Assembly: GCF_014066305.1 (NCBI RefSeq)
Contig: NW_023501080.1
Coordinates: 248,001 to 312,000 of the forward strand
Origin: Letharia columbiana
Lineage: Eukaryota > Ascomycota > Lecanoromycetes > Lecanorales > Parmeliaceae
Direction: 5' to 3'
Length of the DNA: 64,000 nucleotides
Shown: positions 20,426 to 33,505 of the stretch, piece by piece
How positions within the stretch are numbered: the stretch's first letter is position 1
How the letters are laid out: the number at the start of each line of letters is the position of its first letter
Notes under the pieces: generated by a model
What the model saw: the letters and a program-made list of their open reading frames with translations, nothing else
What the model was told of the DNA's origin: nothing
The model's database searches: none
Program-made: the position numbers and the translations under genes

Positions 20426-22304
20426 CGAGAAAACAAAAACAAAAACCACAAGCCTCAAACAGCGGCCACGGCCGGACCTGCATCCTACCGCGCCTTTTGC
20501 ACTTGAAGTGCGGGATGCGGTGTCCGAAACGACGACACGGTGCGGTGTGATGTCGTCTGCAGTGACGGGCTACGTCCATTGAACAGGAGGACGCGGGCGA
20601 CGACGGGGGGCGAGGGAGGCGGTTTTCTAATGGTGTGGGTATGGAGACGTGGCTGGGGCGGGGGGTGGAAAAGGATGGGTACGGTTTTTAGGTGGGGGGA
20701 GGGGGATTGGGGTGGTGGAATCACAAGGGCCCGGTCGATATCTGCGTTATGTCCTAGGCCCGCGAGGGTGGGGAGAGCGTGGATTCGGAGAAGGGGTTGG
20801 CGGCTGGGATGGGGTATTGATGGGATTTGTAAAGAAGCTCTAGCTGGGCTTGTCGGTCGGTCGCGGGTGAGGTGACGGGGGTGACGGGTTTGGCTTTGGC
20901 GTGCACGATGGGGATTGGGGTAGGTGTTTGTGGAGGCGTGGGTTGTCCGGCAGAGGCCGTCGTCCTCTTCTTCGTTGAGGCTTTTCTCATACCACCATCC
21001 TATTCGCACCGTGATGGAGAGTACCACTACTAGTTCATAAACGAATGTTGAAGTGGAGGCTTGAAGATTTAATGGGCAATGCTACGCGGATTCAGGGAGG
21101 GACAGGCGGAGTGTACTGATCGATGGTAGCTGAGCATAAGAGTAGTAGTAGGGGATTCGTATGTGGAAACTGGTACTTGGAGCAAAGCGACAGACTCTCA
21201 GCGAACCGGCATCGAAGGACAAGATGCGAGGAAAGCAGTAAAACGAAGGAATCGTAGTATGCAGATGCAGAAGCAAGACCAACTTTTTGGTGCTAGCTAG
21301 ATTCAATCTGGGACATGGAGTACGTATTCGTATCCGCGTTTGGAACAGGCAGGTAGGTAGTATTGACCGAACGGCGCATTGCATGAAATCCTTCGTGACC
21401 GCTCGCTCCGGCAGGTGGAATGGTGCAAAGGTATACTGAGTGCGGTACCTTGGTAGAGAAAGGACTCGGAGATATGAGGCGAGATTGGTTTCGTATTCGG
21501 GTTGGTTCGTATTGAGATTGCATCGTGGAGATCGCTTGAGCGCGACGCCAGGATGGCGTGGGAGGGGATTGAAGTAAAGCAGGAGAAACTGCGTGCGTGA
21601 TCTGGAGATTAGCTAGCTGTGCCTGCTGAGTTAGACCCGTATAGCAACCAAAATTCACGGATCACAAGCACAAACGGAAGTAAAGCAAACGCATGTTGTC
21701 AAACCGTAATTGTCATCTCTACATATCCCAGACTCTTGCTCTCAAAAATTGCCTTCATTCCCAATTCCCCCTCCGGGCCCGTCTGAACGGTAAACCTTGT
21801 AAGCTTTCCACCAAAGACGTAACCCTTTGTTGCGCCCTTTCAATGCAAAACACTTACGAACCCCGGCCAGATCATCCTCCTCAACCCCTTTGTAAAATCG
21901 TATATCCAAAGCCGCCCACCCCTGTAAGTCATGTCATTGCGTCTGCGTCTGTCAAGGGCAGGACGCGTGCTGGTCGCAGGCCTCTGATAAGGCTGGTATC
22001 ATCGCAGAAGCAAAAGATAATCAGTCGTGATTATGGTGTATGTTTGCGTTGTTTTGTACAAGTCATAGGTAGAGTTGACGAATCTCATAGATAGTGGATA
22101 CTTCTGATTGGGGAGATGATGTTGAGAACTTGCTGTGAAAATGGATGGACGCCAGGAGAACAGATGGGTTGGTGAATAGACCTCGTCGTATTTCTGAATA
22201 ATCCAGCAGAAATGAGTTTCGAGAAAATTCCGATCGTCTGGCCAGACGTGGCCTCGTGGCCTCCCAACCCTTTCGTGCAAATGAGACAGTGTCAGCGACC
22301 TATC
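20426..22304. other. Intergenic, no supportable gene
   Basis: A minus-strand frame at 20990-20754 starts MRKASTKKRTTASAGQPTPP and could be a disordered N-terminus, but no continuation was found. Another at 21658-21293 is Ser/Pro-rich without a domain. The part nearest 22304 is probably the 3' untranslated region of nsdD. Confidence 0.4.
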
Positions 22305-24053
22305 TCAAGGAGAGTGAGGGCTCGACTCCTTGGGACGCAGATTTGATGAGCCAGTTGAGGCAGAGGCCTTGGGCCCCATCTTCCTGGTCAATTTTGCGTA
22401 GTCTGGAAACTGTCAGGAATCAGTAATTCAAAGGAATGGAGTAACAGCATACGTAGACCACAAGCGTTGCACAGCGTCCTCGCACCATCAGGCCCACGCC
22501 TCCACTCCGGCGTCTCGGCTCTGTTGCAGCTATGGCACCTACCCGGCGGTGCCGCTCTGCCTCTTCTCTTCTTAGCATCAGCGCCAGCGAAACCACCAGA
22601 ACCTTCAAGCTTATCAATGTACGAGTTGGATTCATTGTCGTCAGCTTCACTAGGAGCAGCTTTGTAATTCTGCTGATCGTAGTTTCTTTGCTCGACGAGA
22701 GCTTGTTGCTGCTTACAAATGACATCTCTAATACGAGACATAGCGTCGAGGACTTTAGTTTGTTGTCGGATTATCTCATCGCATTCGGTCAATGATGGCA
22801 ATGAGCCGGGGATGGGGCCTGAGCGTTGCGTCTGATGGGCACGGGTGCCGAAAAGACGAGAGAATTCTAGTCCACGGCCACTTCCTTCGGCAATCTGGGA
22901 TTGGTTAGAGAAAACTGATGGCAAGGGACGCCGATGGATACTGACCTCATTGAGGGACGTCTCTAGATCAAAAATATCGAGATGGCGCTTCACAGACTCC
23001 CCATAAGCTGGTCTAGGTGGCGATGTCTCCTTGGCGGTCGCTTTTCTCATCTCATCGACTCGCTCAATCTCTGGTGCAGTACTCCGCCATGCAGATGGTG
23101 GTAGCGTTGGCGTCCGATATGAGGAGACTCCAGGCGTTGACGGAGGATAAGAGTAAGCGGGCTGATAATTGTTCACGCTGTATCCGAACGGAGCGTTTGA
23201 TGTAGGTGGTGGAGGAGCAGGGCGAGAGATCTTCTCGTGCATAGGAGATGGTGGGATGTAATTTTGTTGTGATTGAATGGGTGAAGCACCAGGTCGTGAA
23301 TAATGTAGAGGACTTGATATCGTTCTAGGTGGTGGTGGGACAGGTTGATGTGAGTCCAAGGGAGGCATCGCTGAAAAGCGACTTTCCCCCAAAGGGGCTG
23401 TCATGTGAGGAGAGTAGTTCGATCCACAGGAGCGATCGGACGGCTGCGGCGGACGGTAAGATGCAGAAGTATGCTGTGGAAACGAATCGGGAGGACCTTT
23501 TGGGAAAGTGTCTAGGTACGATCTCCCAACCGGGGTTGTAGGACTTTTTGGTACCAATGAAAACTTTGGCTGTGGAGTGGTCGAAGACAGCAGTGAGGAT
23601 ATGGATATCGGCTGCTGTTGGTCTCCCGTCAGTGCTTCTGATATCGATGGCAAAGACTGCCGTTGAGGAGCAGGTAAATGTTCTTTATCGTCTCCAGATA
23701 TCCGACGGGTATCTGCCTGAGAGTTATAGTTTCCAGCACCAGCAGCGCCAGGGCCACTTCCACTGCTACCCACCACTGAGCTAGCAGCCGAAGAAGGATA
23801 TGAATACGGAGGAGGTGGACCAGAGTAGATGGAAGGACTGATGAGCGGTGGCGCAGGCATGTGGAGGGCCGAGGTAATGGAGATGTTATGATTGTACGGG
23901 TTTTCTCTTTTGACCTTCTCCATATCCAGATAAGTGATCGGAGGCAAAGGACCACTGTGATCTGGTTAGCATGTGATGTTCTCTCCAGGTGCAACAACGT
24001 CGAATGATCAGGACAATCGTGAGGACTGACCTTTGGGATACTGTGTCGGCCAT
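22305..24053 (-). CDS. nsdD: GATA zinc-finger transcription factor NsdD (sexual development regulator)
   Basis: Three exons, 24053-24031, 23954-22453 and 22402-22305, give 540 residues. The tiny first exon reads MADTVSQ and uses a GTCAGT donor. The second continues GPLPPITYLDMEKVKREN, the conserved NsdD start. A long Pro/Ser-rich middle follows, then a coiled-coil block (TECDEIIRQQTKVLDAMSR) just ahead of the finger. The finger has the form CX2CX18CX2C at residues 481-506 (CHSCNRAETPEWRRGPDGA..CNAC). The 50-nt last intron splits the codon after CGL, and the last exon supplies HYAKLTRKMG, which completes the DNA-binding region. NsdD in Aspergillus and its orthologue SUB-1 in Neurospora drive sexual development and restrain conidiation. 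The upstream region is unusually long and gene-poor, as expected for a heavily regulated developmental gene (inference). Confidence 0.95.
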
Positions 24054-27000
24054 TGCGTGCGATCCGCAAAGCTGGATGTGAGATGGGTTGGACGACGTTC
24101 TCTCCAGAACTGCGCCGACGTCCCTCGGCTTGTTTATGTAGATCTGCCACCAGTTTCCCCTTGTGTTGCAGCTGTCGCTGGCCGCCAGCTGAGCACAAAT
24201 TGGAATTTACGCGGGTTTAACCGCTACAGCAAACGGAACACCCGGTGGTTTGGAGGGAAGACTTAGGTCTGTTGTCACTGATTGCGCTTTGGATTGCTCG
24301 GAAGACTTCTCTCTCGATGGATGATTTGTCGAGTGTTCGGGCAGTGAGTTTTGTGTCAAACGGTCGAAAAACGTGGTTCCCGATCTTCAGGCAAGATGTC
24401 ACCGATTAAGTTTGACCGCCACAATTGAACGGGTCTTAGTAGAGAAGAAGTCAGATGGCGGAGGAGACGGGAAGGATGGACGTTGTGAATTGATGCCTGG
24501 TCACTCTGCAGCAGGATGATAAGTAGTAGGAAAAGTGATAGATTGTTGTGTGAAAGGGAGAGAAAGGGAAGGGTTGACGGGGTTTGAGGGCGCAATGTAG
24601 GAGAGGAGAGACTAGAGCAGAGAGTGCAAAACAAAAAAGACGAGGTGGATGCTTGGAGCAAAGTAGAGGGGAAGCGAGACGACTTGGTAGTCAGATCGGG
24701 TAGGATTTCAGATGGCGTTATGCCATACACAGCGAACGGGCTCTACTCTCTCCGACCGTGGTGTGGGTGGGACGTGCATAAAATGTGTCGATACTACAGG
24801 CACTAGTCCCTCTCGGCGGTAGATTCCACTCTCTAACAGGGATGCGGGAAGGGCTAATAAATGCGGATGGAGCTAAGAAGCTTAGTGAGATCGGAGATTG
24901 CTGATCCCTCCACTCAAGAAATCCTTGCACTTGCTTTCACCCTTCGATGCAAGTCAAGCGAGAGGCAGGCTTGGAGCGGCTCAGACCTGTGCAGCCTAGT
25001 GCTCCCCTAGTGCCCCCTAAGGTAATGCTCGCCCGCCTTTCGCTCTCAGATGTCGGTTAAGTACATACAAGTGAGAAAGTAGAGATCTTAGCCTGATGGC
25101 TTGGCCCGTTGCATGCAGTCTCTCTGCAGAATATCCATCTCCTCGTATGTCTTTTGCACCAGTAGGATCAATCTTCCGTTCGCTGCAGGACAAGCCCCCC
25201 CAACAATGATCATAATCCATGACGATCTCATCATCCTTAAGACCAAATATTCGAATCAAAATTAGGTGTAACCTTCTTCCCTTTGCCGAGTCTCCCTCGT
25301 ACTGACATCTTCCACTCGTGCCTTCCAGGAATAATCATCTCGTGACTTTCCATTTGCCAGCTCATTTGCTGTTGCCTACCGTAATCACAAAAGGCGTTTC
25401 AGGGTACAAATGCCTCGTATTTGCCATGCAATCTTCACTCAGGCTTCATCTGCCCTAAAGGCGGCTGATAATAATCCCAAAGCTTGAGGCTTGAACCAAG
25501 ATCTTCTCGCTCAGCGATCGTCGCCGCTTGGCCATGCGATTTCCCTACCGAGAGCGTCTATTTATGTCAGCTGCACCCCGGCAAACACCGAAGATCTGAA
25601 GTATGCTGAAACTACAATCTGGGCTTGTTGCGCGGCACGATTGATGACGGTAAGTATCTGATTCTCCGCATTCTGCATCCTACACGCTCGCAAATAAATT
25701 CTTCAGCTCAATGGCTCTTGAAACCCTGCATGCCCTGCCCATAGTCGTCCGTCTGCAGTAGAAGTCTTTATCTGCGCCCGGATGAAGCAAATCGCTAATG
25801 CCCAACGTGTACTCTACCCCTCATGGGTGAATTTCAATTGGGTGAAGCCGTGGATTGCTTTCAATATGTTTCAGGGTCCAACTGTATTATGCATGGCTCA
25901 AAGTAAAAGTCGCAAAATCCGAAAGGCAAAGTTTTACAGAAGAACAGTGATGCTGAAAGAGCTGGGGAGGCAAATTTGGCAAGAAAACCCAATCCATGGG
26001 GCCCTCGTAGAATTTTCTCGAAACGGCGCAAGCTGGGTGGATGCCCGAATCCAAAAGATGCAGGGTGCCGAGGAGCAGAAGCGCGATGTGATGATTTGGT
26101 ACCAAGGGCTCCTTGAGTGGCACTGGCAGGTTGCAAAAGAAGAGGATTTAACACGGCCATCCAATGGTAGGAGGGTCCTGTAAATAAGAAAAGGGTTTGT
26201 TGGATTTCATGAAAGTACCTATACGGAAAAACTTGTGTGGACTGAGACAGCGTGAGTCGGTGGCTTCGACATCCGAAAAAAGCCGCTCGGCGCTGTCAAT
26301 GTCGCAGTAGTAAGATTTTGATTTTTTAAAAAAGGGAAACAATGCAAGATGCAAGACACCGCTCTATGAACCACTTAGCACGCGAGGCGTCGAGGGACGG
26401 ACGGATCTTATCCCTACGCGAGCAGGAATACCTTATTGATCTACTGCGCCGTGCGGATAGCTGTCAGGAAAGAAACAAAGGGATGGGATAAATATGCTCA
26501 CAGTCACGGTGGCGGTTGGCCTTATCCTTCGCAAAGCAAAGCGGACGTATTTCCTGGTTTTGACAACATGGTCATCATCATCATCCAATCATATTGACGG
26601 CGGAAATAGATCCGGCAGAAAAAGCATTGATGTTTGCTGGTAAAAGGTAAAAGAGGCTTTCTTGGCGCTAAGTTAATCATAGAAAATACAGTCAAGTAAT
26701 AATGTACGGTAGGTACCTTATACCAAAGATTATTCGATCGCCGCCTCCTCGTAGTTATGGTTGCATCGTGCATGAAATTTTATGCACTCCTGCAGTAGGA
26801 ATAAAAAATGGCACCACCAGACACCATCACGTTCGTACCTTTGATATCGACAGTTCCATTTTCCAATTTTCCTTTTCTCAACTTTCCTTTTCCCCTCCCC
26901 TTCCCACCTCCCAGCACGGATTGTCATTCCCCAGATTTGTTTTGGCTTTTTTGGCTTTTTTGACTGGACTGGTCACTGGACACGGGAACAAGGTCCGTGT

Positions 27001-28800
27001 TGGCAGTTGGCATGATAGGAAAGACTATCTTGGTATTCAACGACTCGTCATACATTGAGCGAGTGAGTGTTCAGCAAGACTGGCTCTTCCGATCACAGTG
27101 CGCATTGTGGCATCCTTTTGTCGTCGTCATTGATATTGTTATTTAGCAAAAAAATCCGGTGTTTTTGATCGAAAGAGGTTGCTAAGCCTTATCGCGTCTA
27201 GCTTATGAAGGTACCTTAATTACATGTCAAGTCTCAAGTCTCAGGTCCCCAATCTCAAGCGGGCCTGAATCAGGTACGTTCTCTGCTATAGCGGCCATGA
27301 ACCAGGTAGAGGAACAGCATCTCTTCGACGGGTCTTGACTTCTGACTCGATGTTCTAATTACCATCTCTCGTCCAGAGCGCCTATATATTCTAAAGACTG
27401 GACAGCCACGAGCATCTGAAAACCATAGAACCTCACTTGGAACCTTTTCCTACCCATTTTTCCTACTTTTAGTCTCAGGCTGCATCGAATGATGACTCTG
27501 CAGAGTTTGTGATCAGCCTCGTGTGACTCTATCATATCCGCTCCAAAGTGTAGTGCGGTGCTTTGGAGGCCCCATCGTCCCTTCCATCATCTCAAAAATC
27601 AATCCTTTTCAGTCGCCCGCGTCAAAGTTGGGTTCCGCAACCTTGATTCCCTGTCAGCACTCACGACTCTAGACGCTTTAGCTATCGGACCTTCCATTGA
27701 CATGGCCCCAACCGTGGGGTCAGAAGTGGTTTTCGACAGGTTCCTAGCCAATTATTTCCCACGGTCGACGGAGGTCTATGGATATTGGAATGTACCTTGA
27801 AATCCAAGAGGTCCTTGCATCGTCGCTTCCTGCACCTGGTCCGCCTTTTTAAACATCCGGGACAGCTCATGTTATGGTTTAACTTAAGCATCATACAGAG
27901 AACAGCCTCCCCCAAGGCTTTCATACTGGAGACGGATAACGCTACAGGCTCCACGGATGGCGCAATCCTGTATTAACAGGCCGATGGCGTGATCATCAAA
28001 GTTCTCTCATCCATGGTCTTTAGCCGAACCAAAATACTTCACACGTACTCGTGGGCTCTTTTTCAGTCCGAAAGGAGTCTTTGCTTACCCCCGTCAGTAA
28101 CATCGGATCACCGACGCAATCTCTGCAACAACCATCTAACAGTCCGCCAGCTGCATACAACTCTGGGCACTACTAGACCGCGCAAGACGTATCAGGTGTC
28201 CCGGATCACTCATTCCACTCTGTCGATTTAGGCCCATCGCCTCTCCGTTAGCAAAGGAAGGAGACGGGTATCCTGGCGCGTTTTAGCTCGACAGATTCAT
28301 TGTTTGCCAACAAGTGTAGTCACGCATGGCGGGCTGCGCAATGGCTACGTTGAAGTCCACCTGGCTTCGTCTGTACAGACTACAGACTTTCAAACCACAC
28401 TATGCTATCTGCATCGCTCTTGACTGCTCAGTCCCTGAATACCTCTGCTCTGCAGAAGCTTTTCCCCACCAATTGTGTGACGCAACTCGCGGTATGGCAT
28501 TTTCACGGAATGGCTGTCGCTAGATAATATACCGGAGTCTTGAACCCCCCAACGAGGCCATCATGTCACCGCCTTTTTAAATGACCCGCGGTCCACGGCA
28601 TTCGAATACAAGCGCTCAAACCTACGCATTGACATGAGATTGACAGCTACAAGGTATCGACTTATCCAGCTCTCACATCTCTGAGTAATGGAACCTTTCC
28701 CACGGCAGAGTGCAGACTGAGTGGTTTGTCGCGCCGAAGTACCTAGCATTCACAGCGAGGGGTCGCTTACAATAATGGCAAAGAGCGTTGTTTGAACCAG
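24054..28800. other. Large gene-poor region upstream of nsdD, proximal part
   Basis: The first few kilobases are likely nsdD promoter and long 5' leader. One plus-strand frame of 133 codons at 25782-26183 (MKQIANAQRVLYPSW start) is protein-like in composition but matches nothing I know and lacks visible exons either side. Small direct repeats of AAGTCTCA occur near 27228-27256. No other supportable feature. Confidence 0.45.
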
Positions 28801-28816
28801 GAGGATAATCTGCAGG

Positions 28817-29890
28817 GTTGACAGCCGTCTGTCATCCGACCTTGAAGCAGACATATTGGTAGATAAGAACATATCACAACAGCTGATCAACTCAATATTG
28901 AGTCAAAAACGTTTGGAGGGTGGAACATCTGCAACTACGAGGGCGACTTGTTTAAACTTGATGCCTAGGTGACAGATATTACTCATGGGCCAGGTATTGG
29001 CAGCCGATAATGATATCTTTCAACAACAGTAGGCAAGCCCCACGTCAGACTACTGCAAGGACGATGCTTTGCATGCCTGACAGCGGCCTGATGCATGATG
29101 GCTCTGTCTGATGCATGATGGCTCTTATTGGTCTCAACTGACTACGGCCCGTTCGAGTACGATTGGTACGGGACAGTGCAAAATAGTAGAGGAAACTCAC
29201 ACCGAGCTACAGCCTACTGCACAGATTAGATGAAGGGGTTTTGTACCTTTGATAGGGGTAGCAGCTGTGAGACACGAGACTTTCCCATCGATTCCCGGAA
29301 TACTTTCCTGGTCTGAGGTGCTTCTGGCAGCGGCACTAACCATACGCGATGAACCCCCAAATTTGACGTCGATTTCCTATCAAGGGACCTCACCCTGCTG
29401 TCCTGACAGCGCTCTGCTGCATAGTCTTCTCCATGCTGACGACTTTGAGAGTGCCAGCCGATCATGGATGGTTACATGATGGAAACAACCGTGCAGCTCC
29501 CAAGGTTGGCCATCCGCATGCTTGACAGCGGTGTGCTGCATCACTTGTACGCTTTGGCCGCTGAGAGAGACAGTTGACAGCGGCAGGTCCTATGTCACAG
29601 TGCCTGATAGGATCAAAGTCGGGTTACCTGCAAGTCTGACAGCGCTTTCCCGCATTGATCTACTGCACTGCTATCTCTCCCACCGTGTCGTAATTGGGTC
29701 TTAGAGTTCAGTGAGCAGCGGATATAGAAAAAGACAGGAAGCCGAAACGTTAAAGCTGGGTATCTGCAAGTTTGACAGCGGTCTGCTGCCTGGAGTTTCC
29801 TATCCTGGCGCTAGAAGGGATCGACTCGTGGGACCTCCCCCCAAAGCTACCCCCAATGTGAAGCACAACTGACAGCGGATAGTCACATAT
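28817..29890 (+). repeat. Dispersed repeat family with core TGACAGCGG
   Basis: Eight plus-strand copies of TGACAGC[GC] with shared flanks start at 28818, 29078, 29404, 29523, 29575, 29637, 29773 and 29870. The better copies continue into TCTGCTGCAT, and two are preceded by CTGCAAG. Spacing ranges from about 50 to 325 bp, so this is not a simple tandem array. All copies found point the same way. No open frame explains them. Possible readings are an eroded minisatellite or a binding-site cluster (TGACA is a core of TALE-type homeodomain sites); both are inference. Confidence 0.6.
29088..29125 (+). repeat. Two-copy direct repeat CTGATGCATGATGGCTCT
   Basis: Exact 18-bp copies at 29088-29105 and 29108-29125 (period 20), immediately after one TGACAGCGG repeat. 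The inner ATGCAT is palindromic. Confidence 0.85.
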
Positions 29891-31608
29891 CACATTCAAG
29901 CCGCCCTGTCCTGCAGTCCTCCTCTACTTATCCCTTCTCCACCTCCGTGCCTTAGCCTACCCCGACCTCAACAGTTTCGACTTCCCAAACTGGACATCCT
30001 TATCCAAAGCTTATTACTACCCTTCTGCACCTTATTGGAACGCATCAGGCTCTCCGGATAACTGCACTCTCTTTCTTCCGTGGTTCGACGGACCGGTATT
30101 TCGATCACCATATCATCTCCGATTCCCACCTGGGGCCCAGTCGCATCTTTCTCCCATCTCGATGCATCTCGATGCCACCACATCCGCCGTCTCCCGTCAC
30201 GTTCCGTTTTTGCCTGCCAAACACACTTGGCGCTCGAGCATCTACCTTACTTTACGCCGCAGGGCCCGCGAGCGGCTAAACCAACTAGCTGCATGCAACG
30301 ACAGCTGTCAAGAATGCAGATATGCGATCTGTTACCTGCCCCCTACCCCCTTCCCCCGCGCGCCCCAGCCTCCCACTACCTTAATTGAAACTTCGCATCC
30401 GACCTCTATTGGGCCGTTGGGCACCTAGCCTTCCATATCCATCTACTTCATCTACCTCGAGGCTTGGCGTCCGTCGAGCTCCAATCGTTCCACCTTTTAG
30501 CCTGCTGGCAATTCGCTGGTGGCGTTGATCGACGATCTACGGATTTGGGGGAAATCTGCGATAACGTATGCACGAGCGCTGATCGTTGCAGGAGATTATT
30601 GGTTGGCTAGGGGTTTTAGCGTGTCGGTGGTGTATGCTCGCGAATGTATTGGATCGGTGATGAGAGGATTGGGCCGATACCGGCGTTTACCGCTGCGATG
30701 TGGGAAAAGGTGGATTTGGAAGTCACCGACGTGAAAAAAAAGGGAAAAAAAAGAAAAAAAGATGAAAAGATTTAAATTCAGGGGAAATGGAAATGATCAG
30801 GGCTTGGGCAGAATAACAGAGCGCCAAGATGACGCAATCCGGCCTCCCTTTTTCTGGTCATGATCATTCCACGCACATAAAGGCAAGTGATACATCTACG
30901 CCCTTACATCCGGGAACGGCTTCCGGGTACGATGGGTGTTAGACCCGATACACACGCTCACTCCAATTTACATACCTAGGGGCAATTTCCACAATCAGCT
31001 TTACCGTTCACCTCCCAGAGGGCGAGTCTGTTCAAGATCCAGCGCGCCGAAAGAGTGGAGGAGCGAGTGTGTACAGGGAGGGAGGGAGGGAGGATCCTGT
31101 TCACTCTGTAGACGGCAAGAGCACTCGAGATGACGCCCCGCCTAGGCAGCGCGGAAACAGCACCCGGAAGTGGAGGGGGGCCTCAATGTTCCACGAGGGG
31201 GTGTATAGTACAGGTATCACGCCCCGAATAGATTGGCTGGCTGGCTGTGGCCCGGAAGAGAACCACCCTGATGTCCTCGCCACAAGTGAGGTTTTTCATC
31301 TCAACTCCTGTCCGCATATCTCAGCATCAATCCAATTTACATAGTAGCCACCGCCCCTTGGAAGCCCCCAACTAGAAAGGTCTTTCCCATCAGACAAAGC
31401 TGCCTTCCTTGTCCCTGTAACGCCTTGCCTGTATAACGCCGCGCGTCAATAATGCATCATCAGTCAGCCGGGACGTAAGTGAGACACGACACGCATCCAC
31501 CGCCATTTGGATCAACAGGAAGGGTTCGATATAGATCATTGAAAATCTCCTTGATCGTACTCGTCGACTGGGAGTTAGACGGACGGACGCACGCCCTTTT
31601 GGTCATCA
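29891..31608. other. Intergenic, no supportable gene
   Basis: It holds short contradictory frames on both strands, an A-rich tract at about 30736-30762 and a GGGA repeat at about 31076-31092. The right end is likely the 3' untranslated region of the DSN1 gene. Confidence 0.45.
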
Positions 31609-33505
31609 TCACCGATCAACCACCCGGCTCAAGCCCCTGAGCACATCCCTCATGCCTGGCTCGCCGCCCTCCCCAGCAGCTCTGGCTTTGCCCTCTTGAT
31701 CCCTCTTCTCCAGAGCTTCGGCGCTCAGACCCAGGACCTCGTCCGCTATCCTTTCCGCAGCGTCTTTGTATGCACCCAATGCGTGAACGTTGTGGGCGAA
31801 CTTGTCAACGTCGAATTCGAGGTTCTGGTTTATGGCTTGGAGACGCGACGATGTGATGGCGGAGAGGGAGGGTTGGAAATCCGAGGTCAAGGATTGGAGG
31901 GTCTCCAGGGCGGCTGTTTGGGCGGGATCGGAGAGGAGGTTGGAGTCGATGGCTGAGGGAGCTGGTGGGTCTAAGGGAAGAGGTGGGAGAAGAACTGCGC
32001 TGTCGGGCGGAGGGCGGAGGAGAGACTCCCAAGTTTGGCGCTCCGTTTGCAGACTAGATCACGGGACACTGTCAGTAATTGCCTTCTTCGTAAGGGATAG
32101 GAGAAGGGTGCAGCTCATACCGGGCTATTTGTTGCTCCAGGTCTTGTATCTTGGCTAGGTTTGAAACGTTCATAGGATTTGGTCTTGGCAACGAAGGTTC
32201 TGGTGTTGAATCGTTCTGTAGTGGAATCAGTACACTTTTCCCGAACGCTCTTTGCTCTGGAATCATTTCAACACACTCTGCTGAACCAGTCTGACATCTC
32301 GGACTTCGTCGAGAAGTCTTTCAGCAGCTGCGATTGTATCTCTCGGGCTGTACATAGGCGTCAACTAATGCTCTTGATCTGATCTGACGTGAACATACCT
32401 GCTAATCTTGCATTTCCATCTTCTGTCGAAAACAGAGGCTTCTCGCCCAACGCTCGTGTCGCACACCAAGTGAGGAGCTGCTTCATTCGTCGTGGTTCCG
32501 AGAGTCCATCACTTGCTATGTGCTTGTAGAATTCGGAACTGTCGACTTCATCATGAGGCATGGCTGATTTACAGTCAGCGTTGACACGGCCAAGGCGCAA
32601 ATGAACTTGTTACCATTAGATTTGCCTGTGTCAATCAATGAACTTGCCCTTCTCCCTCTCATACCCAGGCTACTTCTTCGAGTCGCATTCGTCTTCCTCA
32701 TCTCCTTATTCCGCCGTATTATCGGAGTGTCCGCGAATGGCAAGGCGATCTTCGTAGCATCGAACGTGACCTCAATCGGCTGCGTATGGTCCTGCTGCGG
32801 GTCTTTTCTCGCTCGCTCATTGTCCATGTGCGATCTCTCGCCTCCATGGTCGGGCTTCAGCTCGCTGGAGGCACGGTCCTTCCTCCTCTTCTTGACAGGC
32901 AAAGCTGGTGGATCCGCATTCTCATGTTCTCCGCTATGCCTTGTGCTTCTCCTCCTCGCTGTTTCCCCCCCATTTTCTACGGGTGCGGCACTGGGCGAAC
33001 CAGTGGCCTTCTTCTTTGACTTCCTTGTTGGCGCTGGTTCAGCTTGTTCCTCCTGCCTAGGCTCCTCAGCAGTACTGGCTAGTACAGCCTCCGCTTTTGC
33101 TTTCTTTGCGCGCGTCCGTGTAAATGCAAATCCATCGGCTTCTTCGTCCCAAGCTATAAAATCAGTCAGTCACACCTCTCTGATGCACCATCTAATCCAG
33201 TCACTCCGCGATGAAGCTCCAAGAAAGATCCTGTTTCTCCACCATGGTGTTCAGGGATGCTCACCAAGTTGCCTTTTCCCCGCTGATTTCACACCCGCAC
33301 CATTGACACTGCCCTTTCCTTGCTTCACTGTGGTACTTTGACGCCCCTTGACTGGCTCCGAATCATGTACTATGCCGTTGGCGAATGGTGCGTCTTCCTT
33401 GTCCTCAAGTCTTGAGCTTCTCCTTCGCCCGCCCCGTGAAGGCTCACTCATCATATGTGGATTGTTGATTAATTGCAGCGGAGCGCGCGTCGCGTATGCT
33501 GTCAT
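31609..33505 (-). CDS. DSN1: Kinetochore MIND-complex subunit Dsn1/Mis13
   Basis: Six exons, 33505-33265, 33153-32614, 32563-32399, 32347-32277, 32215-32121 and 32053-31609, all phases matching, give 518 residues. The N-terminal half is disordered, basic and Lys/Glu-rich. The conserved core follows: ALPFADTPIIRRNKEMRK, then SSLGMRGRRASSLIDTG, then EFYKHIASDGLSEPRRMKQL and LLTWCATRAL. This is the hallmark region of Mis13/Dsn1. The C-terminal part is helical (KIQDLEQQIARYEL; FDVDKFAHNVHALGAYKDA), fitting the four-helix rods of the Mis12/MIND complex that link CENP-C and the inner kinetochore to the Ndc80 complex. RRASS in the core is a good Aurora-B-type site, as known for Dsn1 in yeast and animals. 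The gene is essential in studied fungi. Confidence 0.93.

Noticed and set aside
20485..21027. 180-codon minus-strand Pro/Arg/His-rich frame
   Set aside because: Composition is biased, it overlaps another minus-strand frame of different reading, and it contains no domain.
25782..26183. 133-codon plus-strand frame in the nsdD upstream region
   Set aside because: Protein-like composition only; no domain, no visible neighbours in frame and competing minus-strand frames. Left as part of the gene-poor region.
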